The notes under the pieces were generated by a model that saw only the letters and a list, made by a program, of their open reading frames with translations, was not told the DNA's origin and did no database searches. A stretch of DNA of 64,000 nucleotides. Source: Rhynchopus sp. YZ270_cl-10 (taxonomy: Eukaryota; Euglenozoa; Diplonemea; Diplonemida; Diplonemidae). The DNA is taken from positions 1,240,001 to 1,304,000 of the forward strand of contig OZ037873.1 of the NCBI GenBank assembly GCA_964035575.1. Direction: 5' to 3'. Below are positions 23,349 to 33,451 of this stretch, piece after piece. The position numbers and the translations under genes were made by a program. Every line of letters starts with the position of its first letter. Position 1 is the stretch's first letter.

Positions 23349-23410
23349 GTGGAGATTGCACAACTGTGGCAACACAAACCGAGGCAACTACACTACTCCA
23401 ACAATTTATC
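23349..23410 (+). repeat. GTGGAG unit 2 repeat
   Basis: It is near identical to the unit 2 copies at 15402 and 29657, running from GTGGAGATTGCACAACTGTG to CAATTTATC. Confidence 0.75.
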
Positions 23411-23523
23411 GGGGGGAAAAAACAGCCCGAAATACCTGCATTACATTCCTTCTTATAAGTAGTCTTTTCAGTGCGTGTTTATTTTTTTATTGTGACACAG
23501 CGTCTGTGTCAATAATGTTCTTT

Positions 23524-23625
23524 GGGTTTGATAACCCACAGAGAAAGCAGTGCCTTCGCCCGCTGGTTGTCCTGGTGAGGCGTTGTTTTGATTTTTGTTT
23601 TGTTTTGCACTTTTCAGTTTTGTTT
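23524..23625 (+). repeat. TGCCTGCGTCC repeat, long form
   Basis: GGGTTTGATAACCCACAGAG, then AGTGCCTTCGCCCGC, then GGTGAGGCG and TTTTGCACTTTTCAG. It shares the upstream GGTTYGATAACCC block with the copy at 58456. Confidence 0.6.
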
Positions 23626-23801
23626 CAAAAAAGAATCTTTAAAATCAGTTTTGTTGGGTGAAATAATCCTTAAGGCACTTCAGCCCTTTAGGCAGATGCA
23701 CAACCACGAACCCTTTGGGTGATGATTGGCATGTGGACACCTTTCAAATTGAATGAAGTAAGAAAGTAGAGAGCAGCTAACTGTCAGGCTATATTTTTTT
23801 A

Positions 23802-23956
23802 AAGGGGTGCAAGGACAGTCTGGTACCCCCAGGTTTGGCTTTTGGACAGTTTATAGTTTAGAACCGCACCGGTACCCAGGACTGTTTTATCGAAACCTTG
23901 TGGTTCTGAACTGTCCAAAAGTCAAACCCGGGGGTACCAGACTGTCCTTACCCCTT
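23802..23956. mobile_element. 155-bp fold-back element
   Basis: The left arm has AAGGACAGTCTGGTACCCCC, then TTTGGCTTTTGGACAGTT. It is matched in inverted order by AACTGTCCAAAAGTCAAACC, then GGGGGTACCAGACTGTCCTT. The arms are about 65 bp with few mismatches around a short centre. It has no coding capacity. Confidence 0.8.
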
Positions 23957-24208
23957 GTTTTTATAAATTAGTTGAACACGAAATATAAAAAGCCTGCTTG
24001 CTTGCTCCCCCCTTTACATCTACCTCCACCTTGTTCCTAACGGGGGTGGTTGTTGTTTAAAAATAAATTGTTTTTTTTTTGTGATGTTTTATTCTTCATT
24101 GTAATATTCTATCGTTGACCACAGAGTTCTTTGGTTCTTGTGATTTCATCCGGGATTGGCTGAGTTGGTCGGTCGGGGGAGGCGCCTGATAACGTAAACT
24201 TTTAAATA

Positions 24209-24240
24209 GGTGACTAAGCACAGAGAGGCTTAGGTTCATC
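24209..24240 (+). repeat. ACGAGAG-type hairpin repeat
   Basis: GGTGACTAAGC, ACAGAGAG, GCTTAGGTTCATC. The stem is CTAAGC/GCTTAG and the loop is one base longer. Confidence 0.7.
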
Positions 24241-24430
24241 TTCAACAACTTTATTTTAAACTCAGGCACTCTCACCCCGTACCAAAGAGCATGTCACACA
24301 TCTGTCGCTTTCAGGCACATGAACTGGGTATACCTCTTGTAATGGAGGGAAAAAATCACATTTTATTTCATATTTCAGTGCCTGCGTTCCGCCGATGAAC
24401 GGTGAGGCGTTTTTTTTTTTTTTGCACTTT

Positions 24431-24811
24431 TGAGGTGATCCAGCGCACATTTTTCCACACGTTTTCACACCGTGAAAACGTGTGAAAACAAGTGAAAACG
24501 TGTGAAACCAAGGTGAAAATGTGTGAAAACAAGTGAAAACGTGTGAAACCAAGGTGAAAATGTGTGAAACCAAGTGAAAATATGTGAAACCAAGTGAAAA
24601 TGTGTGAAACCAAGTGAAAACATGTGAAACCATGTGAAAACACCAAGTTTTTTTTCTGGAGGAATCCACTCAGAGTGCGTGAAGCAGTTTTTTTTTCACT
24701 TTCGTACACACTTTTTCACACCGTGAAACCATGTGAAAATGTGTGAAACCATGTGAAAATGTGTGAAACCATGTGAAAATGTGTGAAAAAGCGTGAGACT
24801 GGATCACCTCA
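24431..24811. mobile_element. TIR element inserted into a TGCCTGCGTCC repeat
   Basis: The termini are TGAGGTGATCCAG and its inverted copy CTGGATCACCTCA. The direct repeat ACTTT lies at 24426-24430 and 24812-24816. Removing the element and one ACTTT restores TTTGCACTTTCAACTTCTC, exactly the sequence of the sister repeats at 10634 and 58456. The interior is a tandem array of about 20-bp units such as GTGTGAAACCAAGTGAAAAT. It is 381 bp and non-coding. Confidence 0.88.
24470..24790. repeat. Tandem GTGTGAAA/GTGAAAAC array
   Basis: At least a dozen copies of a roughly 20-bp unit alternate GTGTGAAACCAAGTGAAAAT and GTGTGAAAACAAGTGAAAAC. They are interrupted near 24645-24715 by unrelated sequence. 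The array is internal to the element at 24431. Confidence 0.85.
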
Positions 24812-24990
24812 ACTTTCAACTTCTCTTTTAATATTGCGGCGGAAATAGCGCCAGAAAAGCCCCCACCCTCATCTACGAAAGCTGGGATGGGGTTATTTTT
24901 TTATATTTTCCAAAATTTTGTCCCGCAAATTTCTTCTTTTTTTTTGTACTGCCTACCATTTTTCAGCACTTTCAAGCTTTTTTTTTTAAC

Positions 24991-25092
24991 ATCTACTGTT
25001 GTAGGCCGCAGGGAACTTAAGATTCCATCCGGATGGCTGGCATCGTACAGTGGGTCAGTCGGAGGGTGCCTGTATCAACAACTACAACTACA
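24991..25092 (+). repeat. TAGGCCGCAGG-family repeat
   Basis: ACATCTACTGTTGTAGGCCG, CAGGG, then CATCCGGATGGCTGGCATCG, TACAGTGGGTCAGTCGGAGG and CAACAACTACAA. The block TGGGTCAGTCGG resembles a pol III A box, but no B box is seen. Copies lie at 27294 and 41389. Confidence 0.75.
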
Positions 25093-25645
25093 GTTTTTTT
25101 TTTCTCTCTTTTGTGGTATCATTATTTGTTATTTTTTCCTTGAGGGTTCTGTCGCCTAAGCACCAAACAAGGCAACCAACCTTCAGGTTCAGCAACGACT
25201 ATACTACGGACATCCTGCTTTGCAGTAAAACCCCAACCAGGCTATCCAAACATAGTACCAGCTACTTGAGCTCAACTTTTTTTTTTCCTTCTCTAGCAAA
25301 ATGCTTTTTTCGGCAAAGAAACAAAAGCCAACGCAATTTTTTTTTCTTTCGTTTTTGCCTTTTTATTAACCTCCCTTCAAAAACAGTGTATGCTTGGATA
25401 AGCTCTAGGCACCGCTTTTTGGTCAGGATTTTATTTCTTCAAAATTTTCTTTTTCCTTTTCAAAAGGTTTTCTGAAAAAATAATTCCTGCCAAAGGTTAA
25501 GGTGGCCATGGCGACTTCCACAACACTTTTTAAACTTTCAGACACTGGAAACGGTGACTATTCACATCCCTGAACATCAGGCAGGTGTACCTTCATTATT
25601 TTTTGATTTTCAAATATTTTTTTCTTTCTGCATTTTGCTTTATTA

Positions 25646-26219
25646 CAGGGCATTATATAGGTTTTGGGGGTTTTCGCTGAAACTCGGTCAAAACTCGGTC
25701 GAGCCCGGGCGCGCTTCGCGCGCCCGGGTCCCCACCTTAGCTCAAGTTGGGGGCCTCCGGCGGAATGTGAGAATTCCTCGGAGTTCGGCACTTCATTTAT
25801 ATTTGTGCCAGGCACACGTGGTACACGAATTATCAGTACATTCACAAAAGAAACGGCGGTCATGATGGCACCCAAGCGAAGCCACGGTACGCAACATTTC
25901 AAAATTGAGTAGAAGGGTGGCTGCAAGCTTGCGCCGCAGGCGCACGGTACGCTACTTTTTTATTTTCGTCGTGCTGCATGCTTCGTTTTCCTTCGGCGTT
26001 TGACCAATCGAGTCGCGTTCTGCCTGTGACGGGGTCACTTTGTTCATGAGGCCATTTCTGGTCACTCTCAGAGGCTCGTGTGAGGTACCAAAGAAACCGA
26101 TTTTTTCCCCCAAGATTTATCATTTTTTTTTTTTTTATTTGGCCTGACCGAGTTTTAGTTAAGGCTTGCTGTAAACTCGGTCAGGCTGACCGAGTTTTAC
26201 CCCACTATATAATCCCCTG
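25646..26219. mobile_element. hAT-like element with CAGGGSATTATATAG ends
   Basis: The left end is CAGGGCATTATATAGG and the right end, inverted, CAGGGGATTATATAGT. A perfect 8-bp duplication CTTTATTA lies at 25638-25645 and 26220-26227. Subterminal AAACTCGGTC repeats occur in both orientations. The interior carries a GC palindrome (GGGCGCGCTTCGCGCGCCC), the block GCGAAGCCACGGTACGCAAC and the cassette GCGCCGCAGGCGCACGGTAC. It is 574 bp with no transposase. Confidence 0.92.
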
Positions 26220-26480
26220 CTTTATTACCAGTGCATATATAGCCGCAAAATTCGCCAATTTGACGTTCTTATTTCATTCATTTTTTTTGCGAGCGCTTTC
26301 AGTGCCGCCAAACGATTTTTCCCATAATTTTTTTTTCCTACTAGGGGTTCCTTTCATTTTCATTTTCTGAGTTTTATTTGATTTAGCGTTTTCGTTGATT
26401 GTGCAAACACACCTGCTTTCGCTTATCAGACTGCAGGATGAAAAAGGACCCCTCTTTTTTTTTGCAACTTTTTCTTTCAA

Positions 26481-26511
26481 GGTTGACTAAGCAACGAGGC
26501 TTAGTATCATC
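26481..26511 (+). repeat. Hairpin repeat, shortened loop
   Basis: GGTTGACTAAGC, AACGAG, GCTTAGTATCATC. The CTAAGC/GCTTAG stem is kept while the loop has changed. Confidence 0.65.
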
Positions 26512-26563
26512 CTATAACCCTTTCTTCTCACGCAGCATCGAGCTGAATGATTTAAAAAAGACA

Positions 26564-26627
26564 GTGGAGATTGCACAAACTGTGGCAACACAAACCGAGG
26601 CAACTACACTACTCCAAACAATTTATC
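26564..26627 (+). repeat. GTGGAG unit 2 repeat
   Basis: It is a full-length unit 2 ending AACAATTTATCAAAAAA, immediately followed by unrelated sequence and then by a GTCGACACAAC repeat at 26684. Confidence 0.75.
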
Positions 26628-26683
26628 AAAAAAAGGTTGCTCTCAAGGGTTCAGGACGACTGACGTCTATACCTTACGTAGAA

Positions 26684-26763
26684 CAAAGGCTTCGGCCAAG
26701 ATTGAGTACAGACCCCAAGGTTCCCCAAGCGGGTCCTTGGGAGATTGTCGACACAACAACAAC
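26684..26763 (+). repeat. GTCGACACAAC repeat
   Basis: It begins AGGCTTCGGCCAAGATTGAG and ends GATTGTCGACACAACAACAA. The middle differs from the 21328 copy in a variable block around an internal small palindrome. Confidence 0.75.
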
Positions 26764-27293
26764 AAAAAAAAAACACAAAATAACAAATTTGTCTCGAATG
26801 ACATTCTGATTCATTTGTAATTTGTTTTGCTCGTCAATAAACCTTAGCGTGCCTTGGAGTGAATCTCAGCTTTCGTGCTGTGTACTTCACACCAAAAAGG
26901 CTTTTCAAAAAAAAGAAAAAAATAGTGGAGCTCAGAAATTCATTTAGCCTTCGGGCGACTTTGTGCACAGAACCCACCGGTGATTGTCGAAACTAAAAAA
27001 AAATATATATATGAGAGTAGAGCTCGTCCTTGGGTGTCTACACTAAAAAATACAAAAGTAGAGGCGTTATTTTTTGCCCCGAATCCCAGACCACTTTCCT
27101 TGATTGTCTCGGCGGGTAGAAAATGTTGTATGTTTTTTCATTTCATCTTTTTTTTTCTTAGATTCCTCAGCACCGAGATGGTGGGTATCATCTTTACATT
27201 TTTTTTTTTTTTGGCAGATGGGCCGCCGGCTGTCGAGCGGTTGTGAACCGCCCTCTTTCTCTTACGGTACGGGAAAGTCATTAGGTTTCCTTT

Positions 27294-27410
27294 TTACATC
27301 TACCGCTGTAGGCCGCAGGGTACTTTATGCTTTCATCCGGATGGCTGGCATCGTACAGTAGGTCAGTCGGCGGTGTCTGTATCAACAACTAGTAGTAGTT
27401 ACTGCAGTTT
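27294..27410 (+). repeat. TAGGCCGCAGG-family repeat
   Basis: ACATCTACCGCTGTAGGCCG, then CATCCGGATGGCTGGCATCG, GTCAGTCGG and ATCAACAACTAG. In CTACCGCTGTAG the ends pair, as in CTACTGTTGTAG of other copies. Confidence 0.75.
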
Positions 27411-27464
27411 TTTTTTGTTTTGTTTTTCTCTCTCTCGCTTTTCTGTTTTGTTCTTCAAACTAGC

Positions 27465-28157
27465 TACCTACCCCCCCCCCCGTGCATAAGTCTGCGTATA
27501 AGTCCGATTTTTGGGGGGGCTGAGGGCCCTCGGACTTATACACGGGGTTTCGGACTTATGCACGGGTATCGGACTTATACACCGGTTTTGTGCACCCAGG
27601 TACCCAGACCCATGCAGTGGCACATGACCTCAGTGTGAGTGATCCACACGAGAGGGAATGTGACACCGCAAAATTCACCACCAGACCCTGTAGTCGTGCA
27701 CCTTCGGTACAACGCCGCAGGCCAAACAGGAATGAGACATCAAACATGAGAACCAACTCCCAGCAACAAGGGCACCTTTTGGCTGTTGAGGGTGTTTGGG
27801 GTGCAAAGTCTTCCACAATGTTGCAGTAACAGGTTCACATCTTTGAGAATTGTGTGGATGATGTTTTGACATGAGAAGCGTGAAGATGATCCCTGGTGAA
27901 TACACCGCCAATAAAAATAAAATTGCGCTCGCTTCGCTCGCGGAAAAACACCTTAAAAAATTTTCCCCGCTCGCTTCGCGAGCGGGAAAACGCCCCAAAA
28001 TAATTTTCCTCCACCACCAGTACACAAAACCGGTGCATAAGTCGGGCCTGTGCATAAGTCCGATCCTGAACCCAAATTTTCCCGGACTTATACACGGGTC
28101 ATCGGACTTATGCACGGGTCATGGGAGTCGGACTTATGCACGGGGGGGGGGTAGGTA
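27465..28157. mobile_element. Element with arrays of CGTGCATAAGTCCGA at both ends
   Basis: The left end is TACCTACCCCC, then C-run, then CGTGCATAAGTC. The right end is its inversion, GACTTATGCACGGGGGGGG then GTAGGTA. Each end holds several copies of CGGACTTATGCACGGG or CGGACTTATACACGGG in both orientations, about ten in all. The interior holds a block homologous to 63793-64000 (27613-27812) and two GC palindromes built on GCTCGCTTCGCGAGC. It is 693 bp with no protein recognised. It may be bounded by TA, which is uncertain. Confidence 0.75.
27613..27812 (+). repeat. GCAGTGGCACATG repeat block, copy 1
   Basis: It shares GCAGTGGCACATG, GTGTGAGTGA, GAGGGAATG, GACACCGCAAAA, GAGAACCAACTCCCAG and GTTGAGGGTGTTTGG with 63793-64000, same strand, with indels between. 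Confidence 0.8.
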
Positions 28158-29194
28158 TCCATTTAATCCCTCTTCCTCCATCCCCCATGCTCACGCATGT
28201 TGTCTGCGTAATGTGACTGCACCACCACATCACAGGAAATTACCCTGAGTTCAAAGATAAGGTGTAATCATGCACAACAGAAAAAAAAGAATTTTCAAAA
28301 AAAAAAAAAAAAAACAAGAATTGACAAAACAGTGTTCAGGTACACATTCGGAACCCGACTCCATACTTTTAAAAAGCAACCCATATTCACCCTTTAGCAT
28401 AAATATACGCACATACCAAACATTTTTTTCTTCTCGATATATTTTTTTTTGTTGGAATCTGTAGGGGGGGGAACATTGCTGACCCCAGAAAACACTAAAA
28501 AAGTCATGATAAAAAAAAAAAAAAAACATTCGTAAAAAAACCCCAACCCATTCCCTTTTGGGGGGCAAAATCACCCTCCCAAAAAAATCAAAAAATGCTC
28601 GTCCCTTCCCCTTCCTCTCTCTCTCTTTCTCCCTCTCTTTTTTTGTTTTCCATTGAGATGGTGCGGTCCATAACCCCACACAAAACAAGAAGTAAAATAA
28701 AAAAACACTTCATTTTCTGGCGAGCCACACTATGAAGTGTTTTTCTTTAAACCTAAGCATAGGCTTTAGTTGTCATACCCAAACTTTTTCTCTTCCTATT
28801 TTTTTTTTAGAAGACGCAACCGAAAGAAGAAAAAAAGAAGAATTCAGAGATTCTGAAGCCATAAAAAAATACCACTGTCGCCACCCCCCCTCCCTTTAGT
28901 TTTTTTCCTCCCCCAAGATTTGTGTGTACATGAGCCAGGTTCATATTTTCACCTTTTCTTCCCCCCCTCATCACCCTCCCCCTTTCGAAGGCCTTTTTCT
29001 TTTTCTTTGTAAACTTAACAGATGCGATTCCCGCGATATCCCGTTCATCTTCTTAAGTTGTTTCTTTTCTTCTTGAATACAACTGTATGATTCTTAGGAC
29101 TGAAACAGGGTTAATATCAGAAACCAATCTACTGAAGTTTCAACTTGTGCACGAAGCATTTTACTTTTCTTTTCTACGTTTTGCAAAACACACA

Positions 29195-29276
29195 ACATAA
29201 AAAGAAAGATGGGACCATTTTTGTTGATCCCTCACCATATACTATCAATTTATTGATTGCATATGATGAAAATACT
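29195..29276 (+). repeat. GTTGATCC/TATCAATTTATTG repeat
   Basis: AAAGAAAGATGGGACCATTT, then TTGTTGATCCCTCACCATAT, then ACTATCAATTTATTGATTGC. Copies lie at 35100, 39275 and 55163, all on the + strand. Confidence 0.7.
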
Positions 29277-29305
29277 TTTCTTCTTTTCTCTTGTTTTTCA
29301 ATAAA

Positions 29306-29400
29306 ACCACCTGATTTTTACCCCGCGTATAGGCCCGTATAGGCCAAACCCATTTTCCCCATCCTTTACGCGCCTATACGCGGGGTAAACATCAGGTGGT
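29306..29400. mobile_element. 95-bp fold-back element
   Basis: The left arm ACCACCTGATTTTTACCCCG, then CGTATAGG, pairs with the right arm CGGGGTAAACATCAGGTGGT preceded by CCTATACG. The arms are about 30 bp with a short loop. Confidence 0.82.
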
Positions 29401-29602
29401 AAACCCCCCCAACTCTTAAACCTTTTCTCTATTATTCTTCTTATCCACTCTACAGTTTTTTTGTTGCCCCTTAGGCAACTTTTGAGCCTTTGCGAAAAAA
29501 AAAAAAAAAAAAACAAACATCATTGCACAGACTGTGTGTAGCTGTACCTAATTCCACAAAGATAATCAAAACAAAATGTTTTAAAACTTTTGACAAATAA
29601 TG

Positions 29603-29718
29603 TAGCCTGCTCTAGGGGGTGGCTATACTAATACAACCAAGTTTTCAAAAAAAAAAGTGGAGATTGCACAACTGTGGCAACACAAACCGAGGCAACTACA
29701 CTACTCCAACAATTTATC
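29603..29718 (+). repeat. Composite GTGGAG repeat: unit 1 (5'-truncated) plus unit 2
   Basis: Unit 1 from GTGGCTATACTAATACAACC and unit 2 at 29657-29718 are separated by an A10 run. This is the third case of the 1-then-2 order. Confidence 0.75.
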
Positions 29719-30345
29719 AAAAAAAAGTTCATGACGGCAAGAACGGCCACATAAGCAGGGAGGAAAAGACCAAATAACAGAATGGTTCACTCTCTCTTCT
29801 ATAGCCGCCTTTGGGTCATTGTACTATTTTTTTTTCCCAAAAAAAAAAAAAAAAAGAAAGAAAGAAATCAGTTGATATAACGGGAGGACTTTTGTACCCC
29901 CTTTTACATGGTTTCCTTTTTTGCTTTTCTCAACTTCTGTCAAAAATGAAATATCAAAAAAATTTAAAGACACAGCTCGTATTGCCTTACATCGTCGTAG
30001 CTACCTAGCTGGACTGCCGTCTGAAAAACCTAACATTTACGTTGGGACTTTGAGGGTTTTCGGTTTTTTTTTTTTTTTTTAAATTTTTACGGTGTCTAAA
30101 AAACCCCAACGTTTCACATTGAGCACGACATTTTTATTTTATTTTTAATGATCAACAAATGCGTACAGTTTGCTATAGTAAAAAAAAATACACAATTTGT
30201 TCAAACGATCAACCTAACGAATATTGCGGGACGAACACAGTTATTCCGTCCTTTACTTTTGTCGAGGGGTTCACCCCCTCTCAGTTTGTCTATCTGACAC
30301 AAAAAGTTTGTTTTCCCGTGTGTGTGTTTTCTTATTAGTATTTGG

Positions 30346-30378
30346 GGACCAAGCACCAAGAGGCTTAGGTTCGTATCC
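30346..30378 (+). repeat. Hairpin repeat, loop variant
   Basis: GGGACCAAGC, ACCAAGAG, GCTTAGGTTCGTATCC. The stem is CcAAGC/GCTTaG. The downstream sequence is again CTTTTC-rich. Confidence 0.6.
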
Positions 30379-30840
30379 ACTTTTCTTTATTTTATCGTGG
30401 CCCGCGAGTTCCTTCTTTTTCCTCCATTTTTCTATTTACTTTTTATGTTTCGAAGCACAAAAATAAGAGTTAAATTAAATTTACTTTTTTTTGACTCAGA
30501 TTTTTTTTTTTCTCTCACTTTTTCTTATTTGGCGTTTACGAAGAAGGAAGGATTTCGCCTCAAAAGAAAAATTACCTTTTTTTTTTGTTTTTTGTTTTCT
30601 CTCGTACACATATTTTTGAACACTGTTCTTCTTCTGCGATGTTCCTTCTCCCCCGCTTTATATTTTGACTATTTCTCCATTCCCCCCCAGCATATTTTTT
30701 TTTTGCGAGTTTTCTTTGTACCCCTGCAGGAAGAGCGGTGAAAAGGAAATTGTATCGTGGATGCTTTCAAGTCCAATTGACTGACGATTTTTTTTTGTTT
30801 TTTTTACAGGGGGAAAAAACGCGGTTTTTTACACATATTT

Positions 30841-31051
30841 CACGACGGGCTACTCAGGGGGACTACTAGTAGTGTCAGTAGTCCAAATGAGGAGCGTTTT
30901 GCAATGCGACTGTAGTGTTACCACCAGTAAGACTACTAGTTTAGCACATAGCCGTTTACTAGTAGTCTTAGTGGTGGAACACTACAGTCGTAAAACACTA
31001 GTCATTTGGACCACTGACACTACCAGGAGTCCCCCTGAGTAGTCTGCCGTG
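30841..31051. mobile_element. 211-bp palindromic fold-back element
   Basis: Two arms of about 105 bp are inverted copies. The left arm has CTACTCAGGGGGACTACTAG, then AGTGTCAGTAGTCCAAATGA and CGACTGTAGTGTTACCACC. The right arm carries each block inverted, ending GTCCCCCTGAGTAGTCTGCC. The inner tip holds GACTACTAGT and its inverse. Mismatches are scattered. It has no coding capacity. Confidence 0.9.
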
Positions 31052-31464
31052 TTATATGAATCGTTAATGACGAATATTAGAATCCCCATGTTTTTTTTTC
31101 TTTGCACTGTTTTTGCACGTCGGTCACATGGCACAGCGTCCTCTGGTCCTCTCTTTGTGCAGTTCATTTTATGTATTCTCGCAACGTGACGTTATGTATC
31201 TCCTAGGCTTAGAGTGGGGCAAAGAAAACCCCCTCGATACAGTGAAGACTGTCCGAATGGCAGCTGCACTGAAAAAAATTCCTCCTTTATTTTTTTGCAA
31301 AAAAATATCGACATCACATTTTGTCGACCCCAAAAAGGTCAGGTGAAAAGACAGTCTTCGTATGACATCTTACACTGATACCAACAGATTTAGCAAAAAA
31401 AGAAAAAAGGTACCAAAGCGAAGGTGTGTATTCTTTTAAAAAAACTTCAAGAAGAAAAAAAATA

Positions 31465-31804
31465 AAGGGGCCCCCCGAATAAGTTCCCCCCCAAATAATA
31501 GGTATTTTCCCAAATAACTTCTTTTTTTTCCAGATTTTAGGTGCCGAAAAAGTTACCGAATAACTTCGCCCCCTCCCACTTCCTTTTTTATTTTTCAAAA
31601 TTTCCCCCAAACTGATAGGGTACTGTGTATTTTTTTTTTGCGGAGCAAAAAAAAGCAATATATAATGGCGCCGCAGGCGAAAAAAAATTATGGTACGGTG
31701 TTTGCCCAAATAACTTCCCCCCCAAATAACTTCGATTCCAAATAACTTCTTTTATTCTTCGAGCAAACACCCCCCAAATAAAGAACTTATTCGGGGGGCC
31801 CCTT
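31465..31804. mobile_element. TA-flanked element with AAGGGGCCCCCCGAATAAGTT ends
   Basis: The 21-bp TIRs are perfect and TA lies on both sides (31463-31464, 31805-31806). The interior has at least six copies of the short motif CCAAATAACTTC or a variant, and the GC cassette GGCGCCGCAGGCGAAAAAA preceded by TTGCGGAGCAAAA. It is 340 bp and non-coding. Confidence 0.88.
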
Positions 31805-33338
31805 TACACCCCATTTTTTTTTCCAACGAGTCACAACGAAAATAAAACATTTGGGTAAAACGAACTGAATGTTTTTTTTTCCCCCCCTCCCTCCTCCTCC
31901 TCCTGTTTCTTTTTCTGCAATAAAATTGTTTCACCCACCGCACGACTCACTATGCACCTGACATGATAATTGGTCTGACTAAAGTAATCAAGCCTAGATT
32001 TTTTTTTATACCATGGTTTGGAGTTAGTTTGAGTCTGACTGACTCATCTCGCGCCCCTCTCACACTTCTCGCACTCAAGTGCCAGGAGTGCTCGAGCAGT
32101 GCGATGTGAGTCCGATCCTCGGCCTGGCCCAAAAATCAGTCTGACTCTGACAACTGACAACAAACCATTAGTTATACGTAAGACCTGTCAGGGTATTGCT
32201 CATCGTAAGTATCATTTTCTTGACTCTTGGACTAGTAGAAGTACGGGAGAGAATTTTTGGTACAGAAATGCAAAAGAGATGTGAAAGATGGGGTTTTTTT
32301 TTTCCCCTATTTATTTTTGTTTATTTATTTATTTTTGCGAAAAGTCGGGAAAATTGTTGTGTTTCTTCGTGGGGGGATGTTAAAAGGGTGTTTTTTTTAT
32401 GGATATTTTCAGTCAAACGCTAAAAAAGGCATTGATTTTGAAGAGAAAAAAAAAGCACGCCTCCTAACCACCTTTGTGTTGACCTCGGCCGGAATTTTAT
32501 TTGATATTTGATGCAAACTACTTATTGTGTGTGTAGCAAATATTGGCGGCAGCGGTTTGGCAAATACAATGTAAGGTTGCTTTTCGACGCACAACAACTA
32601 ATCTGTAAAATACACTGTTTTTTTTTTTTACCTTTTTTGTTTCCCTCAGCTTTGAGCGTACAAACAAAGACCCGATCTTTTTTTTTTTTTTTTGTAGTTT
32701 TCTTTTTCTTTTTTTTAGCAATAGAAAGATCTGAGGTGTATGTCCGGATGGACATTCCTCTTTTCATTTTTTTCTTCTTAAAAATGTTTTTTGGGGGTTT
32801 GGTATTTTGTTTGCACCGAACGAATGACCTATCTCTAAAAAATGGCAATTTTTTTTTTTGGTTTTATTTATTTTTTGCAATAAGACATTCATGTACATGA
32901 TATGTCATTATTTTTCGCTCTGAGGGGGATTTTTTTTTTGTGCTTCATTTTTTTCTTTTTTCCCTCCACATCTTCAGCTTTGTTGACAAGATACCACTTT
33001 TATTTGGGGCTAACTTCTCTAAATACCCATTCTCGTGACTACAGTAACACCCATTTTTCAAAAAATGGGCAATAACGAGATGGCTATTACAGAGAACCCC
33101 TTTTTTTTGTGCAAACTGTTCACCAGCGAACATTTGAATCAGAAAAAAAATTGGTCTATTTTCTCTTCTTCCTTTTTTTTGTTGTTGTTTTTGTTTTTTT
33201 TTGCAGCTGTGCCACCTGTGCGTATTCATTCACACAGGGCTATATCTGTTGTTCTTGTTCTGCAACACAAAACATTTGGTATCGCCCTATTTCGATTTAT
33301 TTTGATGAAATATATTCTTTTTTTCTTTGTAACGGATG

Positions 33339-33451
33339 TACCGTATTCGTACAATAAATTATCGACCGTGATAATGTTCGACCTTTTCAGGATTTTTCTG
33401 GAAAGTCTGGAAAGACCTTTTTTACGGCCGATACTTTGTACGAATACGATA
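33339..33451. mobile_element. Small fold-back element, copy 1
   Basis: The ends TACCGTATTCGTACAA and TTGTACGAATACGATA are inverted. The interior CGACCGTGATAATGTTCGAC, then CTTTTCAGGATTT, matches the inverted copy at 56455-56560, whose arms differ but still pair with each other. Confidence 0.8.

Larger units (their letters stand above)
22799..25637. other. Gene-less region with nested repeats
   Basis: It contains a hairpin repeat at 22871, partial GTGGAG unit 1 at 23036, unit 2 at 23349, a TGCCTGCGTCC repeat at 23524, a 155-bp fold-back at 23802, a hairpin repeat at 24209, an interrupted TGCCTGCGTCC repeat with an insertion (24378-24835) and a TAGGCCGCAGG repeat at 24991. No gene is recognised. 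Confidence 0.5.
26228..27464. other. Gene-less region with short repeats
   Basis: It contains a hairpin repeat at 26481, GTGGAG unit 2 at 26564, a GTCGACACAAC repeat at 26684, a degenerate GTGGAG unit at 27014 and a TAGGCCGCAGG repeat at 27294. No gene is recognised. Confidence 0.5.
28158..31464. other. Gene-less region with fold-backs and short repeats
   Basis: It contains a GTTGATCC repeat (29195), a 95-bp fold-back (29306), a GTGGAG dimer (29603), a hairpin repeat (30346) and a 211-bp palindromic element (30841). The rest is homopolymer-rich. No gene is recognised. Confidence 0.5.

Noticed and set aside
24262-24709. Minus-strand open frames rich in FHTFS/VFTWFH repeats
   Set aside because: They are translations of the tandem GTGTGAAA array, present in two frames, with no gene features.
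24470-24790. Regular GTGTGAAA repeats as a CRISPR array
   Set aside because: Units of about 20 bp are contiguous without unique spacers and lie inside a TIR element in a eukaryotic genome.
31951-32200. Inverted repeat with CCTGACA ends near 31961 and 32190
   Set aside because: Only the outer seven bases and a short TAATTGGT-like block pair; the alignment is too weak to call an element.
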